Under the pieces are notes generated by a model, which was not told where the DNA came from, made no database searches, and saw nothing but the letters and a program-made list of their open reading frames with translations. A stretch of DNA of 32,282 nucleotides, from positions 1 to 32,282 of the forward strand of contig JAJHRF010000019.1 of the NCBI GenBank assembly GCA_020832925.1, in the 5' to 3' direction. A program made the position numbers and the translations under genes. Below, piece after piece: positions 17,894 through 27,257 of this stretch (position 1 is the stretch's first letter; each line of letters opens with the position of its first letter). This DNA is from Desulfurococcaceae archaeon. Its GTDB lineage: Archaea > Thermoproteota > Thermoprotei_A > Sulfolobales > Ignisphaeraceae.

Positions 17894-19180
17894 TCATCGT
17901 TTTATTGGGTATTTACCATACTCATAAGCAGTTTTAAACATTGCAACTATATTCTCCGGTGGTGTTGGAGGTTGTATATTATGTACTGGTGCTAATATAA
18001 ATCCTCCTTTCGGTGCAAATATCTCTATAAGCTTTTTGACATGTTCAATAACCTCGTTAGGTTTAGCGAATGGTAGTACGTGTTGTGTATCTACACCACC
18101 CCAGAAAGTTATCTGATCACCGAACTCTTTCTTAAGTTTCTCAGGATCCATACCTTTAGCAGATATTTGGACTGGGTTTATGATATCTACACCAATATCT
18201 ATAAACTCTTTTATTAATGGGTATATAGATCCACAACTATGGAAGAATATATATGCTCTACTTCTCTTCTTAACAATACTGAACAATTCTTCATATCTAT
18301 GTTTATAGAATTCTCTAAAAGTTTTAACATCGATTTGAGGACCTTCTTCAGTACCAAAATCATCACCAAAACCAATAACATGAACAAATTCACCAAAAAC
18401 ATCAACATACTTCTCAACATTGTATTTCACGATCTCTAACCTTATATCGAGTATAGCTTCAGCTAAAGACTTTCTAATCCTTAAATCACTAAGCCATTTA
18501 TCCCAACCTCTTACACCTTGAGCCCATTCATGAAGTGTAGCACCTTCAACAAATGCTAATGCATAAGATGTGTTTTTATATAGGTATTCTGCACGTTCTC
18601 GTAGAAGATTTAAGAATTGATCGCTAACTTTATACGAATCCCAATCGAACTTCTTTATATCGTCAACAGTTCTAGCATTGTACAAAATGTTTTTCTCTTT
18701 ATCGATGACGCCCCAGAAGTAGTACCCATTTCTAGGCATTTTAGCTAAAATTTTGTTACCTATATAGGCTATGTAATCGTTATTACTTTTAACTACTTGT
18801 ATATAAGACGGAATCTCAGCTTCATAACCTATATCATCTTCACGTCTCCATAAAATCCATTTATTGGTAATACCTTCAAAAGCTGTTCCATCACCTAGGA
18901 TATACCTCCATAAAGCATATCTTGAACCACAAGGTTCTGAAACTCTTGTAATATCTATAACATCTACATTAAATAGGTTAAGTATATCATCATGAACATC
19001 TGCACGTTGTTGAATAAAATTAATTATTCTTACGGGTTTATGAGGAAGCTTAAGAAATTTCCTTAACTCAATATATGGAATAACATGGATACCCGAAGAA
19101 TCTGTTCCTCCAAGATCTATTGGAACTCTATCCGGTTCTTCATGTTTTAATGCGATTAACACTCTTTCTCTTGGATTCAT
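17894..19180 (-). CDS. UroD-superfamily corrinoid methyltransferase-like protein (paralogue A)
   Basis: A 428-aa protein of the uroporphyrinogen decarboxylase/MtaA-MtbA superfamily. The start RERVLIALKHEEPDRVPID and the HSCG motif (His314, Cys316) mark the Zn-dependent methyltransferase branch rather than haem synthesis. The third Zn ligand, a Cys in MtaA, appears to be His within APVHNIQP. The corrinoid protein encoded 42 nt downstream is the natural partner, so this protein likely moves methyl groups to or from its cobalt. The substrate is unknown. The ATG at 19180 follows GGTGGT by about 4 nt; an upstream TTG would add four residues. Paralogue B (23029-24333) is closely related, and parts are identical in DNA. 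A true haem-pathway UroD is unlikely given these motifs. Confidence 0.87.
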   Translation of the reverse strand: MNPRERVLIALKHEEPDRVPIDLGGTDSSGIHVIPYIELRKFLKLPHKPVRIINFIQQRADVHDDILNLFNVDVIDITRVSEPCGSRYALWRYILGDGTAFEGITNKWILWRREDDIGYEAEIPSYIQVVKSNNDYIAYIGNKILAKMPRNGYYFWGVIDKEKNILYNARTVDDIKKFDWDSYKVSDQFLNLLRERAEYLYKNTSYALAFVEGATLHEWAQGVRGWDKWLSDLRIRKSLAEAILDIRLEIVKYNVEKYVDVFGEFVHVIGFGDDFGTEEGPQIDVKTFREFYKHRYEELFSIVKKRSRAYIFFHSCGSIYPLIKEFIDIGVDIINPVQISAKGMDPEKLKKEFGDQITFWGGVDTQHVLPFAKPNEVIEHVKKLIEIFAPKGGFILAPVHNIQPPTPPENIVAMFKTAYEYGKYPIKR

Positions 19181-19192
19181 TAATACCACCAA

Positions 19193-19729
19193 TCTTTAAT
19201 AACCTAGCTAGCTAGGTTATAACCACTTGTTATTCTGAAACAAATAAATCTAAACTAAGATCATGATCTAATAATAATATCATAGCTATTAAGACAAACC
19301 TATAGATTTTGATAGACATTGATCATAGGATTGCGCCTTTCTATACAACTTTAACTCTTTTAACAAGCTTCTCTAAATAGTTAATATTCTTAATAAGTCT
19401 TAAAATTATTTAATACAACTTCCTCCACCTATATTTGAATGCTTATCTAAGAGGATACATCTGTATTAAAGATCTAACCCCCCTTCTTACTAAACTTTTA
19501 AATATGTTTATTATCAGAATTTGTCTAAACTTTATGTAAAGATGTACAAGAAATATTATTTAAGGAATGAACTACGAGGTTATGTTATGATAATGATTAG
19601 TTTAAATATAAAAAATGAATTATAATAATCTTTTCTATCCTCATAATCAAGTTCAAGAATATTTAAAAACTAGTCTAAAAAGATACTTATCGTGGTAGTT
19701 GATGTATTGATAAAGATGAAGGTGTGTGT
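19193..19729. other. About 540-bp divergent regulatory region
   Basis: A strongly A+T-rich spacer between the leftward methyltransferase/corrinoid pair and the rightward sugar transporter operon, with no credible ORF. It holds a 22-bp palindrome at 19199-19220. At 19640-19663 lies a short stretch nearly identical to part of the corrinoid gene. Near 19657-19668 is a TATA-like AATATTTAAAAA that suits the transporter start. AAGGTG at 19719-19724 is the ribosome-binding site for the ATG at 19730. Confidence 0.5.
19199..19220. promoter_or_regulatory. Perfect 22-bp palindrome, probable operator
   Basis: The half-site ATAACCTAGCT is followed immediately by its exact reverse complement. It ends 19 bp upstream of the ATG of methyltransferase-like paralogue A. 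A plausible minus-strand TATA element (near 19241-19250) would put the transcription start in or next to it. The position fits an operator that blocks initiation. A hairpin in the leader RNA is the alternative. Confidence 0.5.
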
Positions 19730-20821
19730 ATGTCTGTAAAACCTAAGGGTATCCCCATTTCTATATTCGTAGCATCTCTAATCGTAATTGCAGTAATAGC
19801 AGGAGTTTTAGGGTATGTTTTAGCACCGAAACCTGTACCTGTAGCTCCAACAACAATTACTGTTCCAACTACAGTAACTTTGATTACCACTGTTACCCAG
19901 ACTCCAGCTCTGCCTGGTGCAGGGTTGACTATATATTGGATTGGTGGAGGAGCTGGAGACCCATTTGATGCAAGGCTATATAAAGGTGCAATGGATGCTG
20001 CTGCTCTTCTAGGAGTAAAGTTAATCTATGTTCATACCGAGTGGAATCCTGAGAAAATGGTTGATGAATTTCGTAAAGCAATAGCAGCTCGTCCTGATGG
20101 TATTGTTGTTATGGGGCATCCTGGTTATGAAGCTTTAGCACCATTATTTGAAGAAGCAGCTAAGAATGGCATACTCGTAACTTTGGCTAACGTAGATATA
20201 CCTGAATTTAGAGCAAAATACTGGTACACTGGATACGTTGGTCAAAACTTGTATCAATCTGGATATACTCTTTGTGCAACAGCTATTGAAAGATATAAAG
20301 ATGTTCTTAAATCTGGATCACGTGCAGCAATATTCTCTGGGAGTTGGGAACAACCTGCACGTGCACTCCGTGCTATAGGATGTGAAGATGCATTAAAGAA
20401 GGCAGGGTTAGTAGTTGATAGAGTTTCACATCCACCTGAAGTCTACGGTAACCCATCTGCAGGAACAACATATGTAACAGGTTACCTAGCAGCACATCCC
20501 GATGTAAAGCTGATAGTATTCGATGGTGGTGGTACTACAGCAGCGGCCGCTGATTATATGAGAGCTGCAGGTAAGAAACCTGGTGAAATAATAGTTATAG
20601 GATTCGATTTAACACCAGGATCTGTAAAAGGTATTAAGGAAGGCTATGTACAGATGGTTATAGATCAACAACCATATCTACAAGGATTTATGACAGTTTT
20701 AAACTTAGTATTGAGTAAGAAATACGGATTCCAAGGACTGTACATAGATACAGGAGGAGCAATTGTAGATAGTACTAATGTAGGACCTGTAGAGAGTTTG
20801 GTTATGGCAGGGTATCGCTAA
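19730..20821 (+). CDS. Sugar ABC transporter substrate-binding protein (RbsB-like)
   Basis: A 363-aa extracytoplasmic binding protein of the Peripla_BP_4 (ribose/galactose/autoinducer-2) class. It has an N-terminal hydrophobic anchor or signal (about residues 8-31) and a Thr/Pro/Val-rich linker (about 36-62), as archaeal surface binding proteins often have. Two alternating alpha/beta lobes follow, beginning GLTIYWIGGGAGDPFDARLY. The ARPDGIVVMGHP and VIGFDLTPGSVKGIKEGY segments are class-typical. The start is the ATG at 19730, 5 nt after AAGGTG; a GTG at 19724 is less likely. First gene of the transporter operon, 90 nt before the ATPase gene. The ligand is probably a sugar released from the glycosides handled by the neighbouring enzymes, rhamnose or a derivative being the natural guess. 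Confidence 0.9.
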   Translation: MSVKPKGIPISIFVASLIVIAVIAGVLGYVLAPKPVPVAPTTITVPTTVTLITTVTQTPALPGAGLTIYWIGGGAGDPFDARLYKGAMDAAALLGVKLIYVHTEWNPEKMVDEFRKAIAARPDGIVVMGHPGYEALAPLFEEAAKNGILVTLANVDIPEFRAKYWYTGYVGQNLYQSGYTLCATAIERYKDVLKSGSRAAIFSGSWEQPARALRAIGCEDALKKAGLVVDRVSHPPEVYGNPSAGTTYVTGYLAAHPDVKLIVFDGGGTTAAAADYMRAAGKKPGEIIVIGFDLTPGSVKGIKEGYVQMVIDQQPYLQGFMTVLNLVLSKKYGFQGLYIDTGGAIVDSTNVGPVESLVMAGYR

Positions 20822-20911
20822 ACTCTTTCCAATTAAAGAAAGATATTCTTTTTAACTTTGTAAAAATATAGTTTTGTGATGAACAATTAAGAATCTAAAT
20901 AGGTATTTTGT

Positions 20912-21730
20912 ATGAATAGGGGGTACATTGTTGAAATGCGGAACATCGTTAAAAGATTTGGTTCTGTAGTAGCACTTAGAGGAGTAGATTTTTATGTTCA
21001 AGAGAATGAGGTTGTAGGTCTTGTTGGGGATAATGGTGCTGGTAAATCTACTCTTGTAAAAATACTGTTCGGTATTTATGCTCCAGATGAAGGAGAGATT
21101 ATTGTTAAAGGTATTAAATTCAGAAAATTGAATCCTAAACTAGCTTACGAATTAGGTATAGTTCTTGTACACCAAGAACGTATACTATGTGAGAACCACA
21201 CTATATGGAGAAACGTTTTTATGGGTAGAGAACTTACGAATAGGTTAGGATTTCTAAAAATTAGTGAGATGAAGAAGATTGCTTATGAATGCTTATCTCA
21301 ATTAGGATTAACAAGAATGCAAGTTGATACACCAGTAAAATATCTTTCAGGTGGTTATATGCAAGGTGTACAAATATCTAGAGCTCTTACATTTGATGCA
21401 GATCTAGTTATATTAGATGAACCAACAACCGCATTAAGTCTTGTAGAAACACAAAGAGTTCTTGAATACGTAAATAAGTTAAAGGATAGAGGTAAATCAT
21501 CGATATTTATAAGCCACAACATTTACCATGTATACCCTGTTGCAGATAGATTTGTAATACTAGATAGAGGTAGGGTTGTAGCAGAATTCTATAAAAAAGA
21601 TTTAACACCAGAAGATCTTGCTGAAATTATGATCTCTATAGCTAGGACAGGTAGTGTTCCAGAAAAATATCAGAAACTGAATTTAAGACTTACTTATGGG
21701 AAAGGTAGTTCTAGTAGATCAACTTTATGA
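20912..21730 (+). CDS. Sugar ABC transporter ATP-binding protein (RbsA-like, single domain)
   Basis: A 272-aa ABC ATPase that energises sugar import on the cytoplasmic side. Walker A is GDNGAGKST (about residues 39-47), the ABC signature LSGGYMQG (about 146), Walker B LVILDEPTTAL (about 165-175), and the switch His is in ISHN. The closest family pattern is RbsA/XylG/MglA (HQERILCENHTIWRNVFMGRE), but those are usually two fused ATPase domains of about 500 aa. This one has a single domain, as in the Frc-type systems, and should act as a homodimer. The permease gene starts 9 nt after its stop. Confidence 0.92.
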   Translation: MNRGYIVEMRNIVKRFGSVVALRGVDFYVQENEVVGLVGDNGAGKSTLVKILFGIYAPDEGEIIVKGIKFRKLNPKLAYELGIVLVHQERILCENHTIWRNVFMGRELTNRLGFLKISEMKKIAYECLSQLGLTRMQVDTPVKYLSGGYMQGVQISRALTFDADLVILDEPTTALSLVETQRVLEYVNKLKDRGKSSIFISHNIYHVYPVADRFVILDRGRVVAEFYKKDLTPEDLAEIMISIARTGSVPEKYQKLNLRLTYGKGSSSRSTL

Positions 21731-21739
21731 GTGGTTTAG

Positions 21740-22786
21740 ATGGTAAATATGTATAGAAACATAGGAAATACCGTTACAAGAGTGACAAAAGCGTTATCTG
21801 GGTATAAACTGCAGATCATTATAACAGCTATATTTTTATCGTTATGGTTTATCTTCTACATTATAAATCCACCAGCTATTACCAATATATTCACATACTA
21901 CTCTATTGCGAGTGTTGCTCCATTCACAATTATCCCGGCTCTAAGCTTAACGTTAATTATAATAGCTAGAGAGATAGACTTATCTTTCTCTTCAATAATG
22001 GCTTTAGGAGCTTTAGTAACTGCTTTAACATGGAAAGCATTAGGCGAAGCATCACCTCTCGGAGTATTGCTAGGTTTGTTAGCAGGGTTAGGAGCAGGCT
22101 TGCTGAATGGGGTATTGATATGCAAGTTAGGTATACCATCATTAATTGCGACAATAGGTACGATGTTTCTATGGAGAGGGGTAGTACTAGTTGTAACACA
22201 AGGATTTAGTATTCCTTTAGGAGAGTACAGAGGTTCCCCTGTTTTCAATGTATTGGTGGGGAGAATATATGGAATCCCAGCCCATTTCCTATGGGCTATA
22301 GGGTTAGCTATAGTATTCTGGGTTATTCTGAATAGACATAAGTTTGGTGCATACATATACTATGTAGGCGATAATCGTATAGGAGCTCAAATGGTTGGAA
22401 TAAACGTCCATAGAGTACTAATATCTTTATATGCTATACACGGCGTTATAGCAGCTTTCGCAGGAATAGTAGATACACTCGAAATGGCAACATTTTGGCC
22501 AACCCTAGGAGATATCTATATGCTAAAATCTGTAGCAGCAGTTGTAGTTGGAGGAACACCTGTTACAGGTGGAGTAGGTACAATCTACGGAACTTTCATA
22601 GGAGGACTAATACTTGAGTTCATCGAGATGGGTGTACTAACGTCAGGAGTAACAGGTTTCTGGATACGGTTAGTACACGGCGTAGTTATAATAATAGCGT
22701 TAGCTGCACAAGGAATGCTTAGAAGAATAGAATTAGCTAGAGCGAGAATAATAAAAATGCTTATCGAAGAATCAGAAGAAAAGTAG
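21740..22786 (+). CDS. Sugar ABC transporter permease (RbsC-like)
   Basis: A 348-aa membrane permease of the BPD_transp_2 family. About nine to ten hydrophobic helices are visible. The family-defining REIDLSFSSIMALGA (compare GGIDLSVG in RbsC) lies near residues 76-90, and GVLICKLGIPSLIATIGTMF near 120-140 is also typical. The AVVVGGTPVTGGVGTIYGT segment near 273-290 matches the coupling region that meets the ATPase. It starts 9 nt after the ATPase gene, so the two are translationally linked. It completes a three-gene import system. The downstream gene is on the opposite strand, 242 bp away. Confidence 0.92.
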   Translation: MVNMYRNIGNTVTRVTKALSGYKLQIIITAIFLSLWFIFYIINPPAITNIFTYYSIASVAPFTIIPALSLTLIIIAREIDLSFSSIMALGALVTALTWKALGEASPLGVLLGLLAGLGAGLLNGVLICKLGIPSLIATIGTMFLWRGVVLVVTQGFSIPLGEYRGSPVFNVLVGRIYGIPAHFLWAIGLAIVFWVILNRHKFGAYIYYVGDNRIGAQMVGINVHRVLISLYAIHGVIAAFAGIVDTLEMATFWPTLGDIYMLKSVAAVVVGGTPVTGGVGTIYGTFIGGLILEFIEMGVLTSGVTGFWIRLVHGVVIIIALAAQGMLRRIELARARIIKMLIEESEEK

Positions 22787-23028
22787 AGAAGCAATTGAAA
22801 TTACTCCCCATTTAAACCTATACCAAAACATCTCTCCACATAACATCACAGACAATCCTTTTAAATAAACCCCTAAATCTATATAAAATTAAATACAATA
22901 CTTTAAATCTAGAACCACCTCTTCTTATCGTTAAATGTTTTAAAATGTTTATGTTGAGAAATTCGATGTCATTTAACATGTTTATCATCATTAATACACA
23001 ACACGAACTCTACTACTCAATGAAAATA

Positions 23029-24333
23029 TTACCTAATAGGGTATTTTCCATATTCGTATGCTGTTTTAAACATTGCAACAATGTTTTGTGGTGGAACACC
23101 TGGTTGTATATTGTGTACAGATGCATATACAAATCCTCCTCTAGGTGCAAATATCTTAATCAATTTCTTAACATGATCAACAACCTCCTCTGGTTTAGCG
23201 AATGGTAGTACGTGTTGTGTATCTACACCACCACCCCAGAAAGTTATCTGATCACCGAACTCTTTCTTAAGTTTCTCAGGATCCATACCTTTAGCAGATA
23301 TCTGAACAGGATTAATAGCATCTAAACCAATATCTATAAACTCCTTTATAAATGGGTATATAGATCCACAACTATGTAGCCATGTAAACATTTTGGAATG
23401 TTTCTTAACATAACCAATAAGTTCTTCATATCTATGTTTATAGAATTCTCTAAAAGTTTTAACATCGATTTGAGGACCTTCTTCAGTACCAAGATCATCA
23501 TATCCTATAGCTGTAACCTGGACATATTCACCAATAGCACTAACAATTTTCTTGATGTTGTACATCATAATTTCGTGTATATGGTCTAGAATTGCTTCTG
23601 CTAATGGTTTTCTAATTTTTAGATCTGATAACCATTTATCCCAACCTCTAAGATTTTGACCACCAGCATCATGATAACCTCCAGGATTTCCAATGAAATT
23701 GTTTATCAATGCGTAGTCAGTGTTTTTATATAGATATTCAGCTCTTTTCCTAAGAATTTCAACAACATCATCTGCTACCTTAAATGAATCCCAATCAAAT
23801 TTCTTAACATCATCAACACTTCTAACATCTGCTAATAGAGGTTTCGATTTTCTCCATCTAACTAAACTATCGAAATAATACCCACTTCTAGGCATTATAC
23901 CAAATAATTTACCAGCTGAATAACCAGCAAAACCCTCCTCGATTTCTATAATCTCAACATATTTCGGTATCTCAACATCAACACCGTAAGGAGCTCTCCA
24001 AACATAGAATTCGTGGTCTGAAACCTCTTTTACAGAACCATCTATAGCACTAACAAATCTATATATGTATGGGTGTGGTGCTATGGGCTCCAAAACCCTA
24101 TTAATATTGATTACATCTACATGGAATAAATCTAAAATATCTTTATCAACTTCAGCAAGCTGTTGACCAATATCATTAATTCTCACAGATTTTAGGGGTA
24201 AACTTAGGTACTTTCTAAGTTCATAATATGTTTTAGCATGAATACTTGTACAAGGAGTAGCACCAAAATCAATTGGAATTCTATCAGGTTCTTCATGTCT
24301 TAAAGCAAGGACTACACGATCTCTAAACTTCAT
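23029..24333 (-). CDS. UroD-superfamily corrinoid methyltransferase-like protein (paralogue B)
   Basis: A 434-aa paralogue of the protein at 17894-19180, with the same plan: RDRVVLALRHEEPDRIPID start, HSCG Zn motif (His320, Cys322), and SVHNIQPGVPPQNI at the end with His where MtaA has its third Zn Cys. It has an extra Gly (FWGGGVDTQ) against paralogue A. The N-terminal half and the segment after YKNTDYALINN differ clearly, as expected if the substrate side has changed. GGTGGT lies 6 nt before the ATG. It has no corrinoid gene of its own, so both paralogues may share the carrier at 17189-17851, one acting as methyl-donor side and the other as acceptor side. Confidence 0.86.
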   Translation of the reverse strand: MKFRDRVVLALRHEEPDRIPIDFGATPCTSIHAKTYYELRKYLSLPLKSVRINDIGQQLAEVDKDILDLFHVDVININRVLEPIAPHPYIYRFVSAIDGSVKEVSDHEFYVWRAPYGVDVEIPKYVEIIEIEEGFAGYSAGKLFGIMPRSGYYFDSLVRWRKSKPLLADVRSVDDVKKFDWDSFKVADDVVEILRKRAEYLYKNTDYALINNFIGNPGGYHDAGGQNLRGWDKWLSDLKIRKPLAEAILDHIHEIMMYNIKKIVSAIGEYVQVTAIGYDDLGTEEGPQIDVKTFREFYKHRYEELIGYVKKHSKMFTWLHSCGSIYPFIKEFIDIGLDAINPVQISAKGMDPEKLKKEFGDQITFWGGGVDTQHVLPFAKPEEVVDHVKKLIKIFAPRGGFVYASVHNIQPGVPPQNIVAMFKTAYEYGKYPIR

Positions 24334-24522
24334 ATCTGTACCACCATACCCCTATGTGTTTATGATCGCTTCGGCATTTAAATTTTCATGAATTTTGATA
24401 ATGTTTGATTTTGGATTTAAAAATAAAAGAATAGATAGGAGGTAGAGTGTTTCAAAGGTTAAGACAAAGTGAAAATATTTTTAAAGTGTAGCTTATGTAC
24501 GTGAATTACTTGGGGTACGTAT

Positions 24523-27225
24523 ATGTTGAGGATTGAAGATCTTAGAGTAGAGTTTACTGTAAACCCTCTTGGTGTTGATGAGCCTAGGCCTAGGTTCTCC
24601 TGGATCCCTATCCATAGTGAGAGGGGTAGGAGGCAAAAAGCTTATAGAATTATTGTTGCTAGCTCTTTAGAGAATGCTTTGAGGGGTGTTGGCGATGTTT
24701 GGGATAGTGGTGTTGTTGAATCTGACGAGAACATTGTTGAATACAATGGGCCTCCGCTAAAGAGCTTTACTAGGTATTTCTGGAGGGTTAAGTGGTGGGA
24801 TGATAAGGGTAGGGAAAGTGGGTGGAGTGATGTTGCATGGTTTGAAACAGCTATACTCAACCCAGAGGAGTGGAAAGGTCAATGGATTAGTGGTGGTCAG
24901 CTTTTTAGGAAGGAGTTCTATGTTGATGGAGATATTGCCGAGGCAAGGGTGTACATATCTGGTCTAGGTTACTACGAGCTTAGAATCAATGGTGTTAGGG
25001 TAGGGGATAAAGCGCTCGACCCTCCTTGGAGTGAGTATACAAAGACTGTTTACTATAGTGTATACGATGTTACACACCTTGTTAGGAAAGGACGGAATGC
25101 TATTGTTGTTATGCTTGGTAGAGGGAGGTATGCTCAAAAGTTTCCCGGTGTGAAATACTATGGAGAACCGAAGCTACTCTTATTACTAAGAGTTAAACTA
25201 GCTGATGGTAGGGTTGTAGAGGTTTATAGCGATGAAACGTGGAGATGTTTAGAGAAAGGACCTATAATAAGCGATGATATTTACAATGGTTTTAGGTATG
25301 ACTTCAGGTTAGAGCCTATTGGATGGGATAAACCAGGTTTCGATGATTCTAATTGGAAACCTTGTACAGTTGTTGATTCTCCTGGAGGTTTTCTAAGATC
25401 TACAGCAACAATCCCAGCTACAAAAATTATGGCTGTTCTAAAGTCGAGAGAAGTTTACAGTCCTAGACCAGGTGTATATGTATTCGATTTTGGGCAGAAT
25501 ATAACTGGCTGGGTTAGGCTAAGGGTTAGAGGATCTCCGGGTACAGAGGTTAGGTTAAGATATGCCGAGGTATTAAACCCCGATGGAACTATCAATACTA
25601 AGAATCTTGGACGTGCAGAAGCAACTGATGTATTCATTCTTAGAGGTGATGGTGTAGAGATCCTCGAGCCTAAGTTTACATACCACGGTTTCAGGTATAC
25701 AGAGGTAAGCACAGCTTCAGGGTATATAGCACCTCTATCTCTAGATGATATAGAGGCTCTCGTTATCCATGCAGATCTAGAACCTATAGGATCTATAGTT
25801 ACATCGAGTAAGCTTATCAACGATATCCATAGACTCGTTATATGGAGTCTCAAAGGTAATCTAACAAACGGTATTCAAACAGATTGTCCTCAGAGAGCAG
25901 AGAGGATGGGTTGGTTAGGAGATGCATGGCTATCATCAGATTCCGCTATGCTTAATTTCAATATGGTTAGATACTATGAGAAGATAGTGCGGGATATAGT
26001 GGATTCTCAGAAAGAGGATGGGTCTATACCTGATACAGTACCTCCATACTGGAACACATACCCAGCTGATCCTGCGTGGGGAACAGCTTTCATCTACATC
26101 CCGTGGATGCTCTACATATACTACGGGGATAAGAGGATTATCGAGAAAGTCTATGAGTATGCCAAGAGGTGGTGGAGCTACCTATACTCGAAAACTAAAG
26201 ATGGTGTACTCTACTTCGGTAAATATGGGGACTGGGTACCACCTGGAAGAGTTTTCAATATACAAGACTGCCCATTTGAAATAATATCTACATGGATACT
26301 ATACAGAGATGCCAAGATTTTAAACAGTATGGCTAGAGTTCTAGGGAAACACGATGAAGCTAAATACTTCGAGGAGAAGGTAAGAGAGATAGCTAACGCT
26401 TTCAATAAAACATTTCTACACGAAGTAGAGTTATTCGGACGCAAAGTTTCTGGATACTTCTCGGTATACACTTCGCAAACAGGTACACAACTATACCTAG
26501 GATCACCAAGATTTGGAGGTTCACAAACATGTTTAGCACTACCACTAGTAGAAGATCTAGTTCCTCAGGAGAAGGTTGAAGATGTAGTTAGAGCTCTTGT
26601 TCATAGTGTAGAAGTTGATTGGGATAAACATCTGAATGTAGGGATACTAGGAGCTAAATACGTACCCGAAGCACTTGCTAGATACGGCTATCTACAGCTT
26701 GCATACGAAGCAATTACACAGGAAACATATCCAAGCTTCGGTTACTGGATTAAAGAAGGTGCAACAACACTTTGGGAGAGATGGGAGAAATTAACAGGTT
26801 CTGGTATGAATTCCCATAACCACCACATGTTCGGAAGTATAGATGCATGGTTCTATAGATGGTTAGCAGGTATACAAATACTTGAACCAGGGTTCAAAAG
26901 ATTCTCAGTAAAACCCCCGATAATCAAAGGGCTTAACCACGTATTAGCCAAGATATACACAGTTAGAGGTTTAGTACACGTTACATGGGTAAACGAAGGA
27001 GATAAACTCAAGCTGTTAATAGATGTCCCTGTAGGATCTATAGCAGAACTACATCTACCCAAGATAGCGAAGAACATCGAAGTTGTTGAAAGCGGTAAAA
27101 CTATATGGAGAGAAGGGAAGTTCACACCTACAGAAGGAATTATCTCAGCTAAAGAAGAAAAAGAAGAAATTGTTATAGAGATTGGATCAGGTAGCTATAG
27201 TTTTGAAGTAAGACTAACTACATGA
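24523..27225 (+). CDS. GH78 alpha-L-rhamnosidase
   Basis: A 900-aa glycoside hydrolase family 78 enzyme that removes terminal alpha-L-rhamnose from glycosides by inversion. Visible layout: N-terminal beta domain (NPLGVDEPRPRFSW, then YFWRVKWWDDKGRESGWSD), a carbohydrate-binding beta domain (about residues 125-300), a concanavalin-like beta region (about 310-420, FDFGQNITGWVRLRV), the (alpha/alpha)6 barrel (about 425-785) and a C-terminal beta domain (KPPIIKGLNHVLAKI). TDCPQRAERMGWLGDAW carries Asp454, the probable general acid Glu460 and Asp467. The probable general base is Glu752 in WERW. I see no signal peptide, so it should act inside the cell on imported rhamnosides. TATA-like ATTTTTAAAG near 24477; GGGGTA before the ATG. 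Confidence 0.93.
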   Translation: MLRIEDLRVEFTVNPLGVDEPRPRFSWIPIHSERGRRQKAYRIIVASSLENALRGVGDVWDSGVVESDENIVEYNGPPLKSFTRYFWRVKWWDDKGRESGWSDVAWFETAILNPEEWKGQWISGGQLFRKEFYVDGDIAEARVYISGLGYYELRINGVRVGDKALDPPWSEYTKTVYYSVYDVTHLVRKGRNAIVVMLGRGRYAQKFPGVKYYGEPKLLLLLRVKLADGRVVEVYSDETWRCLEKGPIISDDIYNGFRYDFRLEPIGWDKPGFDDSNWKPCTVVDSPGGFLRSTATIPATKIMAVLKSREVYSPRPGVYVFDFGQNITGWVRLRVRGSPGTEVRLRYAEVLNPDGTINTKNLGRAEATDVFILRGDGVEILEPKFTYHGFRYTEVSTASGYIAPLSLDDIEALVIHADLEPIGSIVTSSKLINDIHRLVIWSLKGNLTNGIQTDCPQRAERMGWLGDAWLSSDSAMLNFNMVRYYEKIVRDIVDSQKEDGSIPDTVPPYWNTYPADPAWGTAFIYIPWMLYIYYGDKRIIEKVYEYAKRWWSYLYSKTKDGVLYFGKYGDWVPPGRVFNIQDCPFEIISTWILYRDAKILNSMARVLGKHDEAKYFEEKVREIANAFNKTFLHEVELFGRKVSGYFSVYTSQTGTQLYLGSPRFGGSQTCLALPLVEDLVPQEKVEDVVRALVHSVEVDWDKHLNVGILGAKYVPEALARYGYLQLAYEAITQETYPSFGYWIKEGATTLWERWEKLTGSGMNSHNHHMFGSIDAWFYRWLAGIQILEPGFKRFSVKPPIIKGLNHVLAKIYTVRGLVHVTWVNEGDKLKLLIDVPVGSIAELHLPKIAKNIEVVESGKTIWREGKFTPTEGIISAKEEKEEIVIEIGSGSYSFEVRLTT

Positions 27226-27257
27226 TCATCCCCTGATCAAAACAACGAATTCTTTTT
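27223..27257 (+). terminator. Possible terminator after rhamnosidase gene
   Basis: TGATCA, loop TCCCC, TGATCA. The first arm starts at the rhamnosidase stop codon. A T-rich stretch (TCTTTTTCTT, about 27249-27258) follows 10-20 nt later, which is the element archaeal RNA polymerase uses to stop. The stem is only 6 bp. Confidence 0.35.

Noticed and set aside
22930-22977. GTTAAATG/CATTTAAC inverted pair after the permease gene
   Set aside because: The 8-bp arms are A+T-rich, 32 nt apart and without a U-tract, so they are not distinguishable from chance.
22945-23208. 87-codon plus-strand ORF antisense to the end of methyltransferase paralogue B
   Set aside because: It lies mostly antisense to a well-supported gene and has low-complexity, Asn/Cys-rich sequence typical of shadow frames.
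17894-24333. UroD-like genes as haem-pathway uroporphyrinogen decarboxylases
   Set aside because: Both have the HSCG Zn motif and a HNIQP end, the carrier gene is adjacent, and no haem gene is nearby, so the methyltransferase branch fits better.
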